A program made the position numbers and the translations under genes. This document shows positions 20,805 through 33,779 of a stretch of DNA of 64,000 nt, in pieces (positions within the stretch are counted from its first letter, which is position 1; each line of letters starts with the position of its first letter). The notes under the pieces were generated by a model. The model was not told the origin of the DNA, did no database searches, and saw nothing but the letters and a program-made list of their open reading frames with translations. The DNA is from Blasia pusilla. Lineage: Eukaryota > Marchantiophyta > Marchantiopsida > Blasiales. The stretch covers positions 17,794,001 through 17,858,000 of the forward strand of contig CM114273.1 of assembly GCA_050084515.1 (NCBI GenBank). The letters are read 5' to 3'.

Positions 20805-22052
20805 TTAAATGGTTATTTGAGGGAAATGGACCCCGGGAAATCCCACCACCACCCAACAAGCCCAATCCCATGTACCCCAAGAAATCATGCCATCGCTCTC
20901 GTTTCCCCCACTCGGAATAGCATTGTTGATTGCATCGATCATAGTGTGTTGCATACTCCTCATTACACTGAGCTTCTCCCGTAACAACTTCCCGTACAAG
21001 TGCTTCATGAATGCGCTTCCCCGTTCACTTTCCACAGTCCTGAGGGCAGCTATCACCACCGGTACCCCTGCGAGCATGAACTCTCTACAAAAGCCCATCA
21101 GCCCTTCTCCGCGCTGCCTCCCCTGCCCGAGCTTGCAGGATGACAGGACGACAGCCATTGCGTTCATGCTTTTCACTTCCTTCGCGATCAGCTCAGAACT
21201 CAGTAATCCGGAGTAAGAATTGTCCTCTGCAGTGGCTGCGGATGGCGAAAGTTGGTCGTGAGTTTTGGAGTTGTGCTGTGCAGTGTTTGGGGACGGCGAT
21301 GGTGGGTTGTGAGCACCGGAATTGCGCTCTGTGGTGGTTTCGGACTGCGATGGTCGACTGTGAAGCTCGGAATTGCGCTCTGCGGTGGTTGCGGATGGCG
21401 ATGTTCGATCGTGAGTTTTGAGGCTGTTGATCTTTGGAGCGAGGTCTTGTCCGTCTGGCACAGGCGATGCTTGATCATGGGTTTCGAGGCTGTTGCTCTT
21501 TAGAGCGATGTCTTCACCGACTGCCATCGTCGATGGCTTGTGACGAGTTTCCAGGTTGATGTTTCCAACGATGGCTTCTCCGGTTGCCTCAGCAGGAGCG
21601 CAAATGGATTCGGCTCCAAGTTCATCTTTACCATAGCTCAGAAACAGAACACCTTGTGGCCACTGCGGATTCACCTGTCCATGGCCTGCAATGTGAATCC
21701 ATGGTGCAGTCCTCATTGCGGGGATGACGTTGCTGAAGGTGGCCTGATCTTTCAAGAGTACAGAGGACACGCTCGGCGGAAGCATCGACGCGATGGCGTT
21801 AACCTCTTTGACTGCATCTTCTAGAGAAACGTAGTCCGGCCCTTTCACCACCAGCGGATAAGGATTTCCCACAAGCAGCATCTGTTGGTTTGACGACACA
21901 GCACGAGTCTCCATCTGCGCCGCGTACTGCTGCGTAGCCATTCCCAGTGCTCTTAGGGAGAAAGCTGTGCCAATCGGGTGCTCCTCAATTAAGTGCTTGC
22001 TCTGTTTTTCTTCTTCTTTACGGAGGGCCACAAACGGTACAAATGACAAGAC
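20805..22052 (-). CDS. Last exon: CHAT peptidase catalytic domain
   Basis: Phase-0 exon of 415 codons plus stop. It begins VLSFVPFVALRKEEE, the usual CHAT strand that follows an LPHE-type motif in the exon before. The catalytic histidine lies in WIHIAGHG (codon 21683-21681). The catalytic cysteine lies in VVLSSCKLGQG (codon 21137-21135), followed by the family signature GEGLMGFCREFMLAGVPVVI and a helix FMKHLYGKLL. Both dyad residues are intact, so activity is expected. His and Cys are 182 residues apart, well beyond the usual CHAT spacing, because of a low-complexity insert encoded at about 21210-21570. Confidence 0.93.
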   Translation of the reverse strand, partial: VLSFVPFVALRKEEEKQSKHLIEEHPIGTAFSLRALGMATQQYAAQMETRAVSSNQQMLLVGNPYPLVVKGPDYVSLEDAVKEVNAIASMLPPSVSSVLLKDQATFSNVIPAMRTAPWIHIAGHGQVNPQWPQGVLFLSYGKDELGAESICAPAEATGEAIVGNINLETRHKPSTMAVGEDIALKSNSLETHDQASPVPDGQDLAPKINSLKTHDRTSPSATTAERNSELHSRPSQSETTTERNSGAHNPPSPSPNTAQHNSKTHDQLSPSAATAEDNSYSGLLSSELIAKEVKSMNAMAVVLSSCKLGQGRQRGEGLMGFCREFMLAGVPVVIAALRTVESERGSAFMKHLYGKLLREKLSVMRSMQHTMIDAINNAIPSGGNESDGMISWGTWDWACWVVVGFPGVHFPQITI

Positions 22053-25000
22053 CTGCTCCAACATGATCAAACGCATTCTGCTCAGCACAGTGATGTCACT
22101 ACAGCCGCCTTTAAGTACATCCTGAGCGCTTTGAGTAGGAGATTCCCCTCACCCTTCTGTATTCTACTCACATCTCCCTTTGGTTTTGTTTGAAGCAGTG
22201 AGTATACAGATCGACAATTCTTCCTTGGCATTGAAGGACTGGAACAACCAGAGCATGTAGTACTTACTTCATGGGGCAGGAAAACCACGGGTTGTCCCGG
22301 GACCAGCTTATGGGCGATCGGGCTGATCAGTATGGAGGAAAGGTCATTCACATCCAGCGATTTGGTAACACGCCGTCTCAAGCCCAAGACCATCCGCTCC
22401 AGTGTCGAGTAGGCCTCCGCATCTTGCTGACACTGCAACGAGTATAAGAAGCGTTTTGCCGAGCTGGGTCCGAACATCCAGTCGAACTGGTGGCGAAAGG
22501 AGGGCATGTCGTCTGGTAGAAAATCCTCCACGATCTCGTCCTCGCGTATGTTGAGAATGATCAGCTCTGGTGGTTTCACAAGACTGGAGCCGTCATGCGC
22601 TGTTGTCCCCATGCTATGTAACACCCAGATGAGGATCTGCCCACGCAGTACAGTGTATTCCACAAATGTCACCCGCTGAATTTGAGGGTCATCCTTCTTC
22701 ATCGCGTTGGTGCATCTGTCCATGCACAACTGCAAATGTTTCCATGCATACTTGTCGTCCGCATCGAACTTTTCCCAATCCACAGCCTCATCCTCCGGCC
22801 CCGTCAGGGGCTCGTTGGGCTGTGAGCTGAGAACAGTCAATTTAGTTCGACAGAAGTCAATCAATGCACTTAGCTAGACTGCCCAGTGATAATATTACCG
22901 ATTCAACTGGTCAGAGCCATAGAGCCAAATGGACAAGAAACATAGAGAGAAGCATTCATTATAAACGATCGAGTGCCGACAGGTGATGCACTCCCTGTCT
23001 CCTCGAGCAATATGTAGAAAGCCCAGAATCGCTCGACTGATACACCAAAATGAAGGATTGGGAAACTCATTCAGACACTTGAAAGGGGCACCGACGGGGT
23101 CGGAGGAAAAACAGAACAGCGAGGTGGGGAGTGGGGAGCACGCTACGAAATAGCCTCCCCGCAATGGAGACGACATCTGAAAGACGTACCAATGTCACGA
23201 ATGGAGAAAACGATTACATTCTAGTGAAAAAGTAACGAAACTTTTGCAGCAGACAAACCCCGTTCGGCATATGTTCCTGAAGAGCTTCGGGCAAGTAAAA
23301 CTGGGAAGAGTACCCACCTGTCATAATTTGAGACTTTAGTGAGCTTTTGCTCCATCTGCAACATCATATCGCGACCCCGCCCCCTCTCGGCGAACAAGAG
23401 AGCTTCGATGGCTTTTGTCCCAGACAATTCCTTATCCTTGCACTGTTTGAAAAGATCCCAGAGTATGAAATCTACACATCCTCATTACTTGGCATTGAAA
23501 CCTGACCCCGAGATGAAGAAACAAGCTCAGTTGAAAGCTGTTTGAACCTTTGAACCATTGAACTAAATAGAGAAGCCTACAAAACGTCTGGGATCCTCGG
23601 TCAACTGCAGTCCTTGCAGAGAAGCGAGTCTTGGAGAATTCCAAAACAGTACAACAATCTTTCAGCCAGTGCTCGCGAAGAGAAATAGAGAAGCCCAGAA
23701 AGCATCTAGGATCCTCAGCCAAGTGCAGTCCTTGCAGAGAAGATTCTTTGTGAATTCCAAAACATTACAAAACCCTCAAGAAACGAAAATGCGTGCGACA
23801 CACGGATACAGGTAAGACGTCCACCTTCTCGGACCGGGCTGCCAGGCAAGCCTGGAGCGTAAAGTAAGCATTCTTACAATTCTCGAACATAAGCACCCGG
23901 ATCTCGCTACTCCTGGTTTTCTCCTTGATAACTTGTGAGTATGCGTCCACTGCCTTCCTCAGTGCTTGCTCTGCTGCAGGCAAGTCCTGTGCAGCCCCTG
24001 GTGCAAGCAATGCCAGTCCTAATCCATAATGTAGATTTCCAAGAACACGGGTTCTAACACTTCCGAAATTGTCCGCTTCGAGCTGGATCCCTTCCCTGAA
24101 GTTGCAAGCCAATTCAAGGATAGAAGAAGTTCGTATTATAATTAACGAGACTGTTATCTCCAGCTTTATCTGGACTCTCCTACCCTGACATGTCTTTCTA
24201 CTCGAGAACTCCCACAGACCTGTACAACTAGTCATTTCTTCACTTCCAAGCAGCAACAAAGTAGATTGATCTAGACATGAGTTTCACTGAGAGCCTCGTT
24301 GATGTTGGTGAACAAGGGGCAAGCAGAAAATCTTGGGCAGTGGAGATCCATGGACATTTGCAATGAGGGAAAGCGGATCTCTTAGGTTGCTTTCAGTTAC
24401 ACGTTTACCTGAAGAAGCCCGCGGCTGTCAGTGGGGTCGATAGAAGCAAAGAATGGTTTCCACAAGTCCATGCAGCAGCCGCCATGAGACTTGCGAATTT
24501 GAGTTCCTTCGCCTTCTCAAAAGCACCAGAAGAGATTTTAAGCGCCTCTGGTAGTTTTGCGCAAGCCACAAGGGCTTCACTTACACTCAATGACCTGGTT
24601 ATCCAGTTGTACATATCATGATGTTTTACATCCCCATCGTTGATGCTCCTCGAACCAGTTACGATGTCAAGAGAAGCTTGCAATTTTTCCAAGGTGTCCT
24701 CTCTCACCTTCCAGCGCTTGTCTGAGCTTTCGATATCCTTGATGGTCTCTAATGCTTTAACGGTTTCAAGATATTCCTGAGCTTCTACATTTCACATAGC
24801 GGGGATTGATGTCAGAACGATGAATTTCAGAGCCCTAATCAGTAGAAACACAGACACGAGATAATCCAAGACTTTGTGTCAGGGCCTCTCCGATAGTTCG
24901 ACTTTTTAAAATATGTAGCTCGCAGTCCAGCTGTAGCTTTTACATTCCAGACAACCCTTAAAATATGAGGAACTGGAGATGTAACTGTTCACAAACACAT

Positions 25001-28000
25001 TCATGGAAGCTTACAAGAATGTCTAGAGCAACTTTCCCTGGTCACTGACGATATTGAATATGATCACCCTTTCAATGCACCTGCAATACTTAACCCTAGT
25101 GTTGGAGACCATGATGTTATGGGCCAAGGCCTTCGCATAGGCAGCAAAAAGCCCATCTCAATGACACAAAAGTGTGTGATGGTTTTTATGCTTTGCACAT
25201 AGAAACTTACCCGTGATTTCATTGACCCATTGAAATTCTTTGTTCTTCTCCACGATTACAGATGCTTTTTCAAGCTCCTTCACTGCTGGCACGACATCCT
25301 TAAAATTGAAGTACGAAAGTGCAAGCATTTGATGAGCTTGACACAAAAACAGGTCTGAACTCCCTACACTCGGAGAGTCTCTACCCACCATGATTAAATG
25401 TCTACAGGTAATAATCAGCTCCTCAATACTGTTGGTCAAGTGGCAATTTTGGACAAATTCAATTGCGAGCTGGAATCTTATCTCTAGGAGTTTAGGAACT
25501 CGTAGCTCTAACAACTGTGGAACAAGGCTTTCAAGCATGGACTGTGCGATAGGAACTTGATGAGCGGTTCTCAGTTCCAATGCCATACGATTGAGTGTAA
25601 AAAGAGCCACCTCGATCTCTTCAAAAGAAAATCGTGCTGTTGCAACTTGAGAAACTGCCCAGAGGCCAAATCGACATCCTATTTCAGCAAACTCCTTGCA
25701 AGTCTGTTCCTGCTTCAGGTTCCACTCCCTAGATTTCAGTTGCTTTTGAAATTCTGCAACAGCCGCAGAAGTATTCTCTCCTGTGCGAGACACATAAAAC
25801 CCACACACGTGAGACAGTGTCTAAACAATAACTACTGGCAGCCCCCGAAAGTCAAATCTAGTGCTTACAGTCATGCACAAATCACATCTCTTGCAAGGCT
25901 CACGTGCCTCATTGCATCACTCAACCCTTCAGAGCACTTCAAATCATCAATGAACGAAACCTAAAGTGAGAAATAATATTCATCTGAATTAAAAACATAA
26001 TCAAGAGAATAATGGATCCAGCAACACCATTCAGTTCGATGGTTGGAATCATTGAGTTTACCATGCCAACGCCCAACTGTTTTGGTCCCCATTGCATTAG
26101 GTCCAGTACCCCGGTGTTGTGGCTGCCCGTGTATGGTACATCTGATGGCTAGTCCTGGGAAGCAAGGCTCGTCAGAATGATCACCATCAATATTGTTGGA
26201 AAATATAGCTCCGCACTTCAGTTGCCGCCCTGTAAGATTAGAGGAGGCAAGGATTGGAATTTGCACATATCGCTCTCTGAAGAAAGGTGATGCAACCTTC
26301 CTGCCCAACTCCATATTGGGCCCTGGTATTTCGTCGACTGTATTGGACCAAGTAGAGGACCCCAAGAATACTGACAATCTCTGAACATATCTTTTAATAA
26401 ATTAGGAAAGTCCATGCAGAACGATGATGTAAGTAAGCGCTCTTGAGGACTAATCATACATTTTGTTGCTCCGAGTTGCAGTTGATCTATTTGATGGTTA
26501 CTAATCGGCTGGCCACGTGCATACGATGGTCTAGACTTATGTGTACTGTTCATGATATGAAACTAGTGTGGACAGAAAATTTATGTCCTCCTTGCTGTCG
26601 ACACAACTAACTTACCCTCGATTTGAGGGAACCCTGCTTGAGACTGCCAGCTTGAAAGTACGTCCACCCGCTTTGTGCAATTCAAGGTATAGCCAAGCAA
26701 GACCACCTAAGAAAGTGAACTCTCCATACGTCATAATCTTGAAACTTATTGACATCCTTCATTGTCCGACAACAATAATTGGACTAAACCATGAGTTGTT
26801 GACGTTTGAAAGCTTGAGGTTCATTGAGCAGGTCTCATTACCTTCGTTGTCAGGTACCGGTGCTGTTGCATACTTTAGAAGCTCGATGGAAAAGTTCTTG
26901 AAGTCATCATTTATGCAAATGTCTTCCACTCTTTCGTCAGCATCAAACCGAACTAGTATTCCGCACACCTGATGGTTTTGAACCAGAGTTTAGACGGTCC
27001 TTGACCTCCTTGGCAGTGCTTCTTCTGTTCTGAATCTCTACTCCTAGTTTGACGCTTCCGTACGCAAGCATGATACTAGACCAACTTTCGAAAAGAGAAT
27101 ATGATATTATTTCATGTACCCAGTGCGAAAATGGAATCGTGACATGTGACAGGAGCATGCGAGCTTTGCTTACAGATTAAGATTGTTACCTTGAGCAGAT
27201 TAAAGGCTTCTTTACTGGCAATGTCCCCATCCAAAGAGCTTCACAGTACAGAAGAGTCAGTAGGTACCACTGTACCAAGTTCTCACTTGCCTGACATGAT
27301 TGCCATAAGTTTCATGAGCTGCTGACTTCCTCTGCTCAGGGACACTCACAAACTCAAGCTCACAAAATGAGCAACCTTACTCTCTCAAGGGCTGCAGATC
27401 AAGGTGTCTACTTCCTCCTTCCTGAGCAAATTGACGGACCAAAAGTTCTGTCTGGAGCTTATGAGTAGTTTTAGTTTGTTGGCTACCATAAGCATCTCGA
27501 GAAGAATCTTAGAAGATCCCTGAAAGCAATGAGACCCGATGATAATAGGCAAGCGAGAAAAACGAATGAGCAACTTATTAAAATTGGTCCCAACCTCTAA
27601 CCTTAACTTAACAACCGAACTTTAGGTGGACCATATAAGTTCCGCAGATACCTGATATGAGATTTTGAAGATCCCAGTAGAGTCAGCATATTCTGGAATG
27701 AAGTGTTTGTGCCCTTGAGGAAGAACTCAGCCATTGCAAAACAATGGTCTCCCTCAGTGAAAGCTGTTGGGGTCGCTGTAGACGAGTGAATTCAGAACGG
27801 GACGGACACAGGAGAACGCCAGAACTACCGAGAAAACTTTAGAAGAAAATGCATCATGCTGGCATTAGAAAGCATCCATTTGAATCATCGTTTGGGTCAA
27901 AAAGATTACCTGACGACAATTTATTATCATATGAGAATCTGTTTTCACCGATCAATGTCTCCCACAGCTGCACAACCGCAGATTCTTGCAAACTCAGTTG

Positions 28001-29680
28001 GACTCCGTTTCGAACGCTATCAAATCGTTCATTACCACCATTAGTCATATCATGACCATAGTGACACGATAACGAAGATCTGTAGTCCAATGCCTGGCAT
28101 TTCTTCCTCTTAGCCCGGTTTCTATGTTCAAGTCAGACGTCAGGGAAGATTGATCTCTGCAATATCTCTTCAGTCAGATGAACTATGCATTGGACACTAC
28201 AGCTCTAGCTGTGCAGCTCTCCAGACCAATATGCACAAACCATAGCAGTTTCAACACTCAAAAGAAGCATCGGCCTGAATATTCTCGTGCGATCGAGGGG
28301 CCTAAACCAAAGGTTTGAAAGAGTATCCGAACTACTTAGCACACGCATACGAGGAGACTATCTCCAAAACTAGAACATGAGCATATTAAAGCAAAAGTAT
28401 GGTAAAGATTGAACGTATGACCTGCTCCAAAGTATGAGTTGCAAAAGAAGAAAGAAGTTCACTAGTTGGACTGCAGTCAGCGAACTGCAACATTAAATCG
28501 CACATAGACATCTTGAAGATCGTTGGATCTTCTGAATTCTTGACAGATGCTGCAAGAGCAGCACTTCGAATCGATGCCTTCATCTGTTCCTGTTTCTTTA
28601 GAAGACACATATAAGCACGTGCCAATTGGCTGTACTTTTCGCACAATCGTAGAGGCCACGCACAGCCCTCCCGCTTAGACATTTTAATCGAATTCGTAAG
28701 AGCTTGGAGAGCCAGCTCATACTCGTTCATGTTCATCCATCCATACCCTACTTTAAGGAGGAGATCCTCAACAGGTGGGTTCAGCACTATGCCCGGATTC
28801 TCTATGGAAGAGAAACAGTACTGGTGAGCAAAGAGCGAAGCCGCGTTCGGAACCCGCTTCAGGAACTTTTCGTAATCTTGATCTGACATTTTATTGGCTG
28901 GATTCTCCCGCCAGATCTGTAGATTCTCTCGCAAGCTTTCTTCCAAACTCGTTCGAAAGCCCACGATTGCATCATCTGATGCAAACACCCAGATATCCCA
29001 ATACCACACTATATGTAAGAGCTTGCGTCTGTGCAAGTGATCATATTGAATCCTGGCGCTCACATAACAACCAAGCACAAGCGATCCCGACTCAAACTCT
29101 ACTTAGAAATTAGACGCAACACATGTCCACAGTGCCGTCAAACTGAAGTCTCACCCATTCTGTTTGCTTTCATTCTGACAGTCCATCCTGATGTAAGTTT
29201 CTGAACCCTGTAGAAACTGAAAACTTCTTCTTCTGGCTTCCTCTCGATATCTGTCACATGATACAGAAGGGTGTCACTGAGCTCGTACGTAGTGATGAAG
29301 AAGGATCTGCGGTCTGGGGCACCTAATCCCACAAACGACCACGCTGACTTCGAATTCGTTGCATACACAAGGTCATAATTGCCAAATATCGTTCGCTATC
29401 CTTGCCAATTAATTCGGGGTGAGCCTTCCGTACTACAGACAATTCAGATGGAGATGAAAACTTGCAAAGATTAAGAAAAGCTAGAGCTGCGAAGGCACGA
29501 TTCAAATCAGGCTGCACGTCAGCGAAATCTTTTAAAACACCGAACTAAAAATCTCCAACTTCTCAAACTAGCCACCACGGCTCCGATCCAATGAAGCTTG
29601 TAATTTCAACCAGAAATTCAGGAAGTCCCCAGGCTAACCTCGAACCCCTTCGACATAAGATGACGAAGATGCTCCTCCAT
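20805..29680 (-). CDS. TPR-CHAT peptidase (multi-exon gene)
   Basis: Large minus-strand gene. Well-supported exons, with GT-AG borders and matching phase: 29639-29680 (ATG), 29369-29511, 29155-29306, 28422-28975, 27910-27967, 27652-27775, 27381-27482, 27287-27334, 27190-27238, then 26349-26545, 26062-26229, 25211-25780, 24409-24784, 23810-24095, 23318-23442, 22268-22826 and 20805-22052 (stop). Between 26546 and 27189 more exons are likely (around 26616-26740 and 26850-26980) but their edges are unsure. The product exceeds 1,550 residues. Most of it is helical repeat of TPR type (for example YGWMNMNEYELALQALTNSI and LPAAEQALRKAVDAYSQVI), and it ends in a CHAT domain. CHAT is a caspase/separase-like cysteine peptidase fold; TPR-CHAT proteins in bacteria act as regulated proteases. 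The TPR part would sense a partner or signal. Several introns are only 46-62 nt. Confidence 0.85.
21210..21450 (-). repeat. 51-bp (17-residue) coding repeat between the CHAT His and Cys
   Basis: In the last CHAT exon four diverged 17- to 18-residue units follow one another, with register marks KINS, ERNS, ERNS, QHNS and then EDNS. They are rich in Ser, Thr, His, Pro and Asn. The insert falls inside the catalytic domain between the two active-site residues. It is probably an exposed, disordered loop and may be length-variable between individuals. Confidence 0.8.
22268..22826 (-). CDS. Penultimate exon: N-terminal half of CHAT domain
   Basis: Starts in phase 2 at SQPNEPLTGPEDE and ends in phase 0 at VVFLPHE before GTAAGT. 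It contains FVEYTVLRGQILIWVLH, corresponding to the CHAT N-terminal strand pair, and SPIAHKLVPGQPVVFLPHE, which leads into VLSFVPFVAL of the last exon. The LVPGQPVVFLPHE–VLSFVPFVAL junction is diagnostic for CHAT proteins and supports the splice. Confidence 0.88.
23318..25780 (-). CDS. TPR exons preceding the CHAT domain
   Basis: Four exons: 25211-25780, 24409-24784, 23810-24095 and 23318-23442. Phases 1, 2, 0 and 2 chain correctly, for example NEIT-E-AQEYLETVKALET across the 25211/24784 junction and FF-R-EGIQLEADNFGS across 24409/24095. Residue patterns are TPR-like with alternating small and aromatic positions (AHQMLALSYFNFKDVVPAVKE without its last residue; LAIEFVQNCH). The short exon 23318-23442 ends AIEALLFAERGRGRDMM, the helix usually found just before CHAT domains. 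Confidence 0.85.
26546..27189 (-). CDS. Unresolved exon cluster within the TPR-CHAT gene
   Basis: This interval has coding character on the minus strand but I could not fix a unique model. Around 26616-26740 a frame reads YGEFTFLGGLAWLYLELHKA and ends at a strong GTAAGT donor (26615) in the phase needed by the next exon. Around 26850-26980 another reads DERVEDICINDDFKNFSIEL. Around 27010-27090 a third reads LAYGSVKLGVEIQNRRSTAKE. Very short introns of about 45-60 nt would be needed between them. Confidence 0.5.
28422..29680 (-). CDS. 5' exons of the TPR-CHAT gene
   Basis: The ATG at 29680 opens a 14-codon exon (MEEHLRHLMSKGFE) ending GAG before GT. It joins in phase 0 to PDLNRAFAALAFLNLC (29369-29511), then to 29155-29306 (…VRMKANRM, phase 1) and 28422-28975 (DDAIVGFRTSLEE…, ending THTLEQ before GTCATA). 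An in-frame alternative ATG at 29687 lies in another frame and would fail at the next junction, so 29680 is preferred. The intron 29307-29368 is 62 nt. No TATA box was fixed upstream. Confidence 0.72.
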
Positions 29681-32290
29681 CCTCCATGGCGAGCAACCCG
29701 CAATCCGCGAGGAACGAACACTCAAAGACACCTCCAGATGGAGAGCTTCAGGACCTCCCACCGACGTTATCCTGGCCAAAGCATATCGAAACACCAGCTG
29801 CACTGATCAAGGTACTAGAGCTTCCATACCTCCGTGACCATAATTCGCTCCATTCAGTCGTGACTCGTGAACATGTCCACGTGCACTCGTCTAGGTAGAA
29901 TGTTGAAGTAGACCTATATGCGCACACCTAGCGATGAATCTACACGCCTACCACCGTACTACGCTGCGGATTGCTTGCTCACGTCAACGTATCCGTGTGA
30001 ACTCGTGAAGGTAGCACTTGCGTTCGATGTTCATGTAGACCTGGATGCGCATACCTTACGACAGTCACGAATCTTACGATCAGTTGTTTACAGCCGTACT
30101 ACGATGATCATTGCTTGCGCGTGAAGAATCGAAGATGTCTTTCCGCCGGTGCGCAATAATTGCCGCACCGGCTGACAAAACCTCGGTCAACGCTAAGCGT
30201 GTTCCTGTAGTCTGTACACTCCTATCCACTTGCGAGTTCGGCGAGTTTTCATTGCCGGGAATTTCCAATCGGAAACAGTAAGGGGTGTCATTTTACCGCC
30301 TACGGGGGGTTTAGGAACTTTAGGTTTCCCAGACCTCCCTATCCGGGGATTCGTCGGATTCCTAACGGGTAAAGGTCCTGCCCCTCCTCATCCGGAAGTA
30401 GTCGGACGGTTCCCTGTGCCGACTCTCGAATCCGGGCGATCCCGGATAACCGGTAGAATGGCACTCCCTCGTAATCCGGTTTTAGACAGTTAAATCGGTT
30501 AACTTCACTCATAACCCGGATCTCCCTTGGGAAGTATATATCCCTTGGGAAATTTTTTTTGGATACAAGGTACGTTTAAAATAATGTTGAGTTGGTTTTA
30601 GTATATTAGTATGTGCTGTGGGATGCAGGTTTTAGAGAAGGTCCCCTAGCTTCCTATGTAGGTCCTCTAGCTTCCAAAAAAGGTGTTGAAGATTGGGATT
30701 TGGCATGTATCGAGACAAGATTGCCTACAAGAGTGTGAGAGATGACATAAGGTGACAAAGTGACAAAGAAAATCTTGACACTTGAAGTGCCTCCTCACGT
30801 ACTCAATATTGGTCGCATTATTGTGAATCGTCCACGAGTTGTTTCCGTTGGATCATCCATACAATTGTTTTGCGTTTTTATGGAACCGTGAAAGCAAGAA
30901 CTGTTTTGGCACCTACACTTCGGGAAAGGGTTGCGAAGCCACAAAGTATCCACTCATTTTTATCATTAAGTTATGATTCCCAACTAGTCATGCAAAATGG
31001 AGAGTCATTTGATTGAGTCATTGAAGAGAAGGAATAAGAAACACAAAAAGGTAACTGTGGATAGGAGGGAGAAGGGGAACAAGAGAGATTCAAAGAGTCA
31101 AATAACAAATTGACCTCGGTGAGATGGGGAAATAAGAGGAAAGTCCCTTATGACCCAATTGAAGAAATAATTACAATAATAGGAACTTCATGAGTAGAAA
31201 GGGACTTCTACCAATAGTGTGCCTCAAAATCCCGCTGGCTTGGGCATGCTTCAAAGAGATGGAGATACAAAGCTACACAGACACAATATCTACAATGTAA
31301 AACCCATTCCTCGAATGGAGGACTTCAACACACTCGAATCGGAACGTGTCAAACCTCTCGTGCATTGCACCGTTAATCTCTATGGCTAAGGGTACAAAAC
31401 GAGAAGAAACATAGGAATATATGCTCATCGGGCATTTTTCAATTATCATGGATATAAAATATTTTATGATCCCTTCTCATTATCATGGTGGGTTTTTTGA
31501 GGTATAGTGAAGTGGATCAATGGAAAAGTTCAATTTTTGTTGCAGAATTTAGGAAATCTTTGAAATGTGAAAAGAAGAATAATTTTGTTATATTTGAAAA
31601 TGAAGGGTTGAAGTTGCTTAAAAGAATATGCTCCTAATACTTGGGTAATAGTCCAAACCTAAGAAAGTTTTTAAAAAAATAGTCAAACCCTTATACATGG
31701 CTTTGTAGTAAGTTGTCATTTTTCTTGATTATGTTTCTTTCCCATATAGCGTATTTATTGGTTTGTTTATGATTTTTGATATTGGGTTGTTACCAAATGG
31801 ATTATTAGGTTTTTTTTTTTATAAAAAGATTATCTTAGAGAATCATGAGTGTAGGGTTGGACTCGGTGTTGCCATTTTTGGGGTCAATTTTGGTTCATTT
31901 ATGTATGTTTAAATTTATTTCACCAGAATTCATCTCTATTAGTTTGGGCACAACTCGAATGTTATGGAGTTGGAACAATTACACATTAGATGCAATTTTT
32001 TTGGAGTGATTGAGGGTGGATGCTAAAAACAATGGATGCCCGATGCCCAAAGAATAATAACTTATCATTATAAAAAAATAAGTAACGACTCCCAAAGAAG
32101 ATATTAAGAAATGGGATGAGTTGATTCTAACTAATACTAGTTAGGTAACAACTTAGCATCCTTGACCAAAGCACAAAAAGGGATTTTTTCAAAAGTAATT
32201 TAGAAATAATCTTCCATTACCGAATGCATTCATTCTTCTACTTTTGTAATGGAGTAGTGATATTTGACTCCCTTAAATAATATACTACAT

Positions 32291-32440
32291 TCTCACTTCT
32301 CAATAAAGGTTGAAATAATAACTCACTCCTCCACAAAGTCTAAAATAACACCTCACTCTTCAACAAAGATTGAAATAATACCCCACTCTCTACAAAATTT
32401 AAAACAACAACCCACTCCTCAACAAAGCTTGGAATAACTC
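32291..32440. repeat. About five copies of a ~30-bp degenerate repeat
   Basis: Units of the form CTCACTC(C/T)TCAACAAAG-TTGAAATAATA start near 32291, 32322, 32352, 32382 and 32411. They differ at several bases each. The surrounding DNA is AT-rich and non-coding. Confidence 0.7.
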
Positions 32441-33779
32441 ATGTGTGAAGATTGAAGTAATATCTCACTTCTTCCTAGAAGAATACCCATTCTTCCTTAA
32501 TTAAACCACACTCTTTCCCAAAATTAGAATTCATCATTAATTAATCTTGAACTAAGAGATAAAATAATACCTTCTTAACTATTTTTTCTTATTGCCGTAC
32601 TATCTTATCTTGTCATGCATATTAGATTGCCATAGATGGATGTCTATATCTCCTCGCTACATACCAAAAAATTCAATTTTATTAATAAAATTTTAAGTTA
32701 CATAAAATAATAAATAATGACAACGGAGATACAAGTTTAAGAGATGATTTGATTATAAATTTGTTTATATTACCTTTTTACATACAAAAATCAAAATTTT
32801 TAATAATTAAATTTCCATTTGCAATCACTTTGTTAAGACTAAGTCGTAAAATCTATTTTTTCTTTCATAGCATCGATTGTGATTCTGGATGATAAATGAA
32901 TTCTCCATTCCTTTATATTGGGATTGCAATAGACCATAGCGCCACGATTACCAAAATCCATCCACAACCACCAATAACGCACTCGATCAAATGGATGGAA
33001 GTGAAAAGATCCAACAAATAGAGAATATAACATGAAGTTATTAGACACATGTTGAATTTCTAGGGTTTGAAAAAATAAACTTATTAATAATTTGAGGGAT
33101 AAATACAAAATATAAAATTACACTTAATTAATATATTAGTGATAATAATGAAACACTTACTTCACTCTTAAAAAATATTTATTTTCTCCATTTAATTTCT
33201 AAATAAATAAGCTCAAGCTTATTAATAAGTTTATTTTCCGACCCTCATGGTCTTCCCAGAGCACAAAAGAAATTACCCATTTTCATAAAATTTTTTCTTT
33301 CCAAAATATAGTTAAAATTTACTTTTAACCCATTGAGAACTGAAAATAAATTATAATTTGTAATTATTTTTATCTTTTTTAACGATGATTCTTTTCCACT
33401 CTCCTATTGTTATCCTTCCTCATTTTTAAAAACTTAATGTGTAATGTTTTCCTACTTTAAAAAGTAGATCTTAATTTTTCAAATATAAAATTATATTAAA
33501 CACGAGGGAAGCTAAAAAATTCCTAAAGATTGAAAAAACTTTGACTTAAATTTTCTGTAAAATACTGAATCTAATAAAATTATTAAAACCTCTTCCCCAT
33601 TCATTGTTTAGCTAAGAATAGGTAAAAATCAAACATAAATTGAATAGAGTTGCAAGCCGCTAAAATGACTCTATTTGGGTAATTTAGTAATATTTTTCAT
33701 TTAAAAATTTCAAATATGACTAAATATTGAATCTGTAATATCACTCCTTTCCCCTAGTAACTCTACTCCTCATTGAAAA

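Noticed and set aside
20651-21824. Plus-strand frames opposite the CHAT exon
   Set aside because: They overlap a strongly supported minus-strand catalytic exon; their repeats mirror the 51-bp coding repeat.
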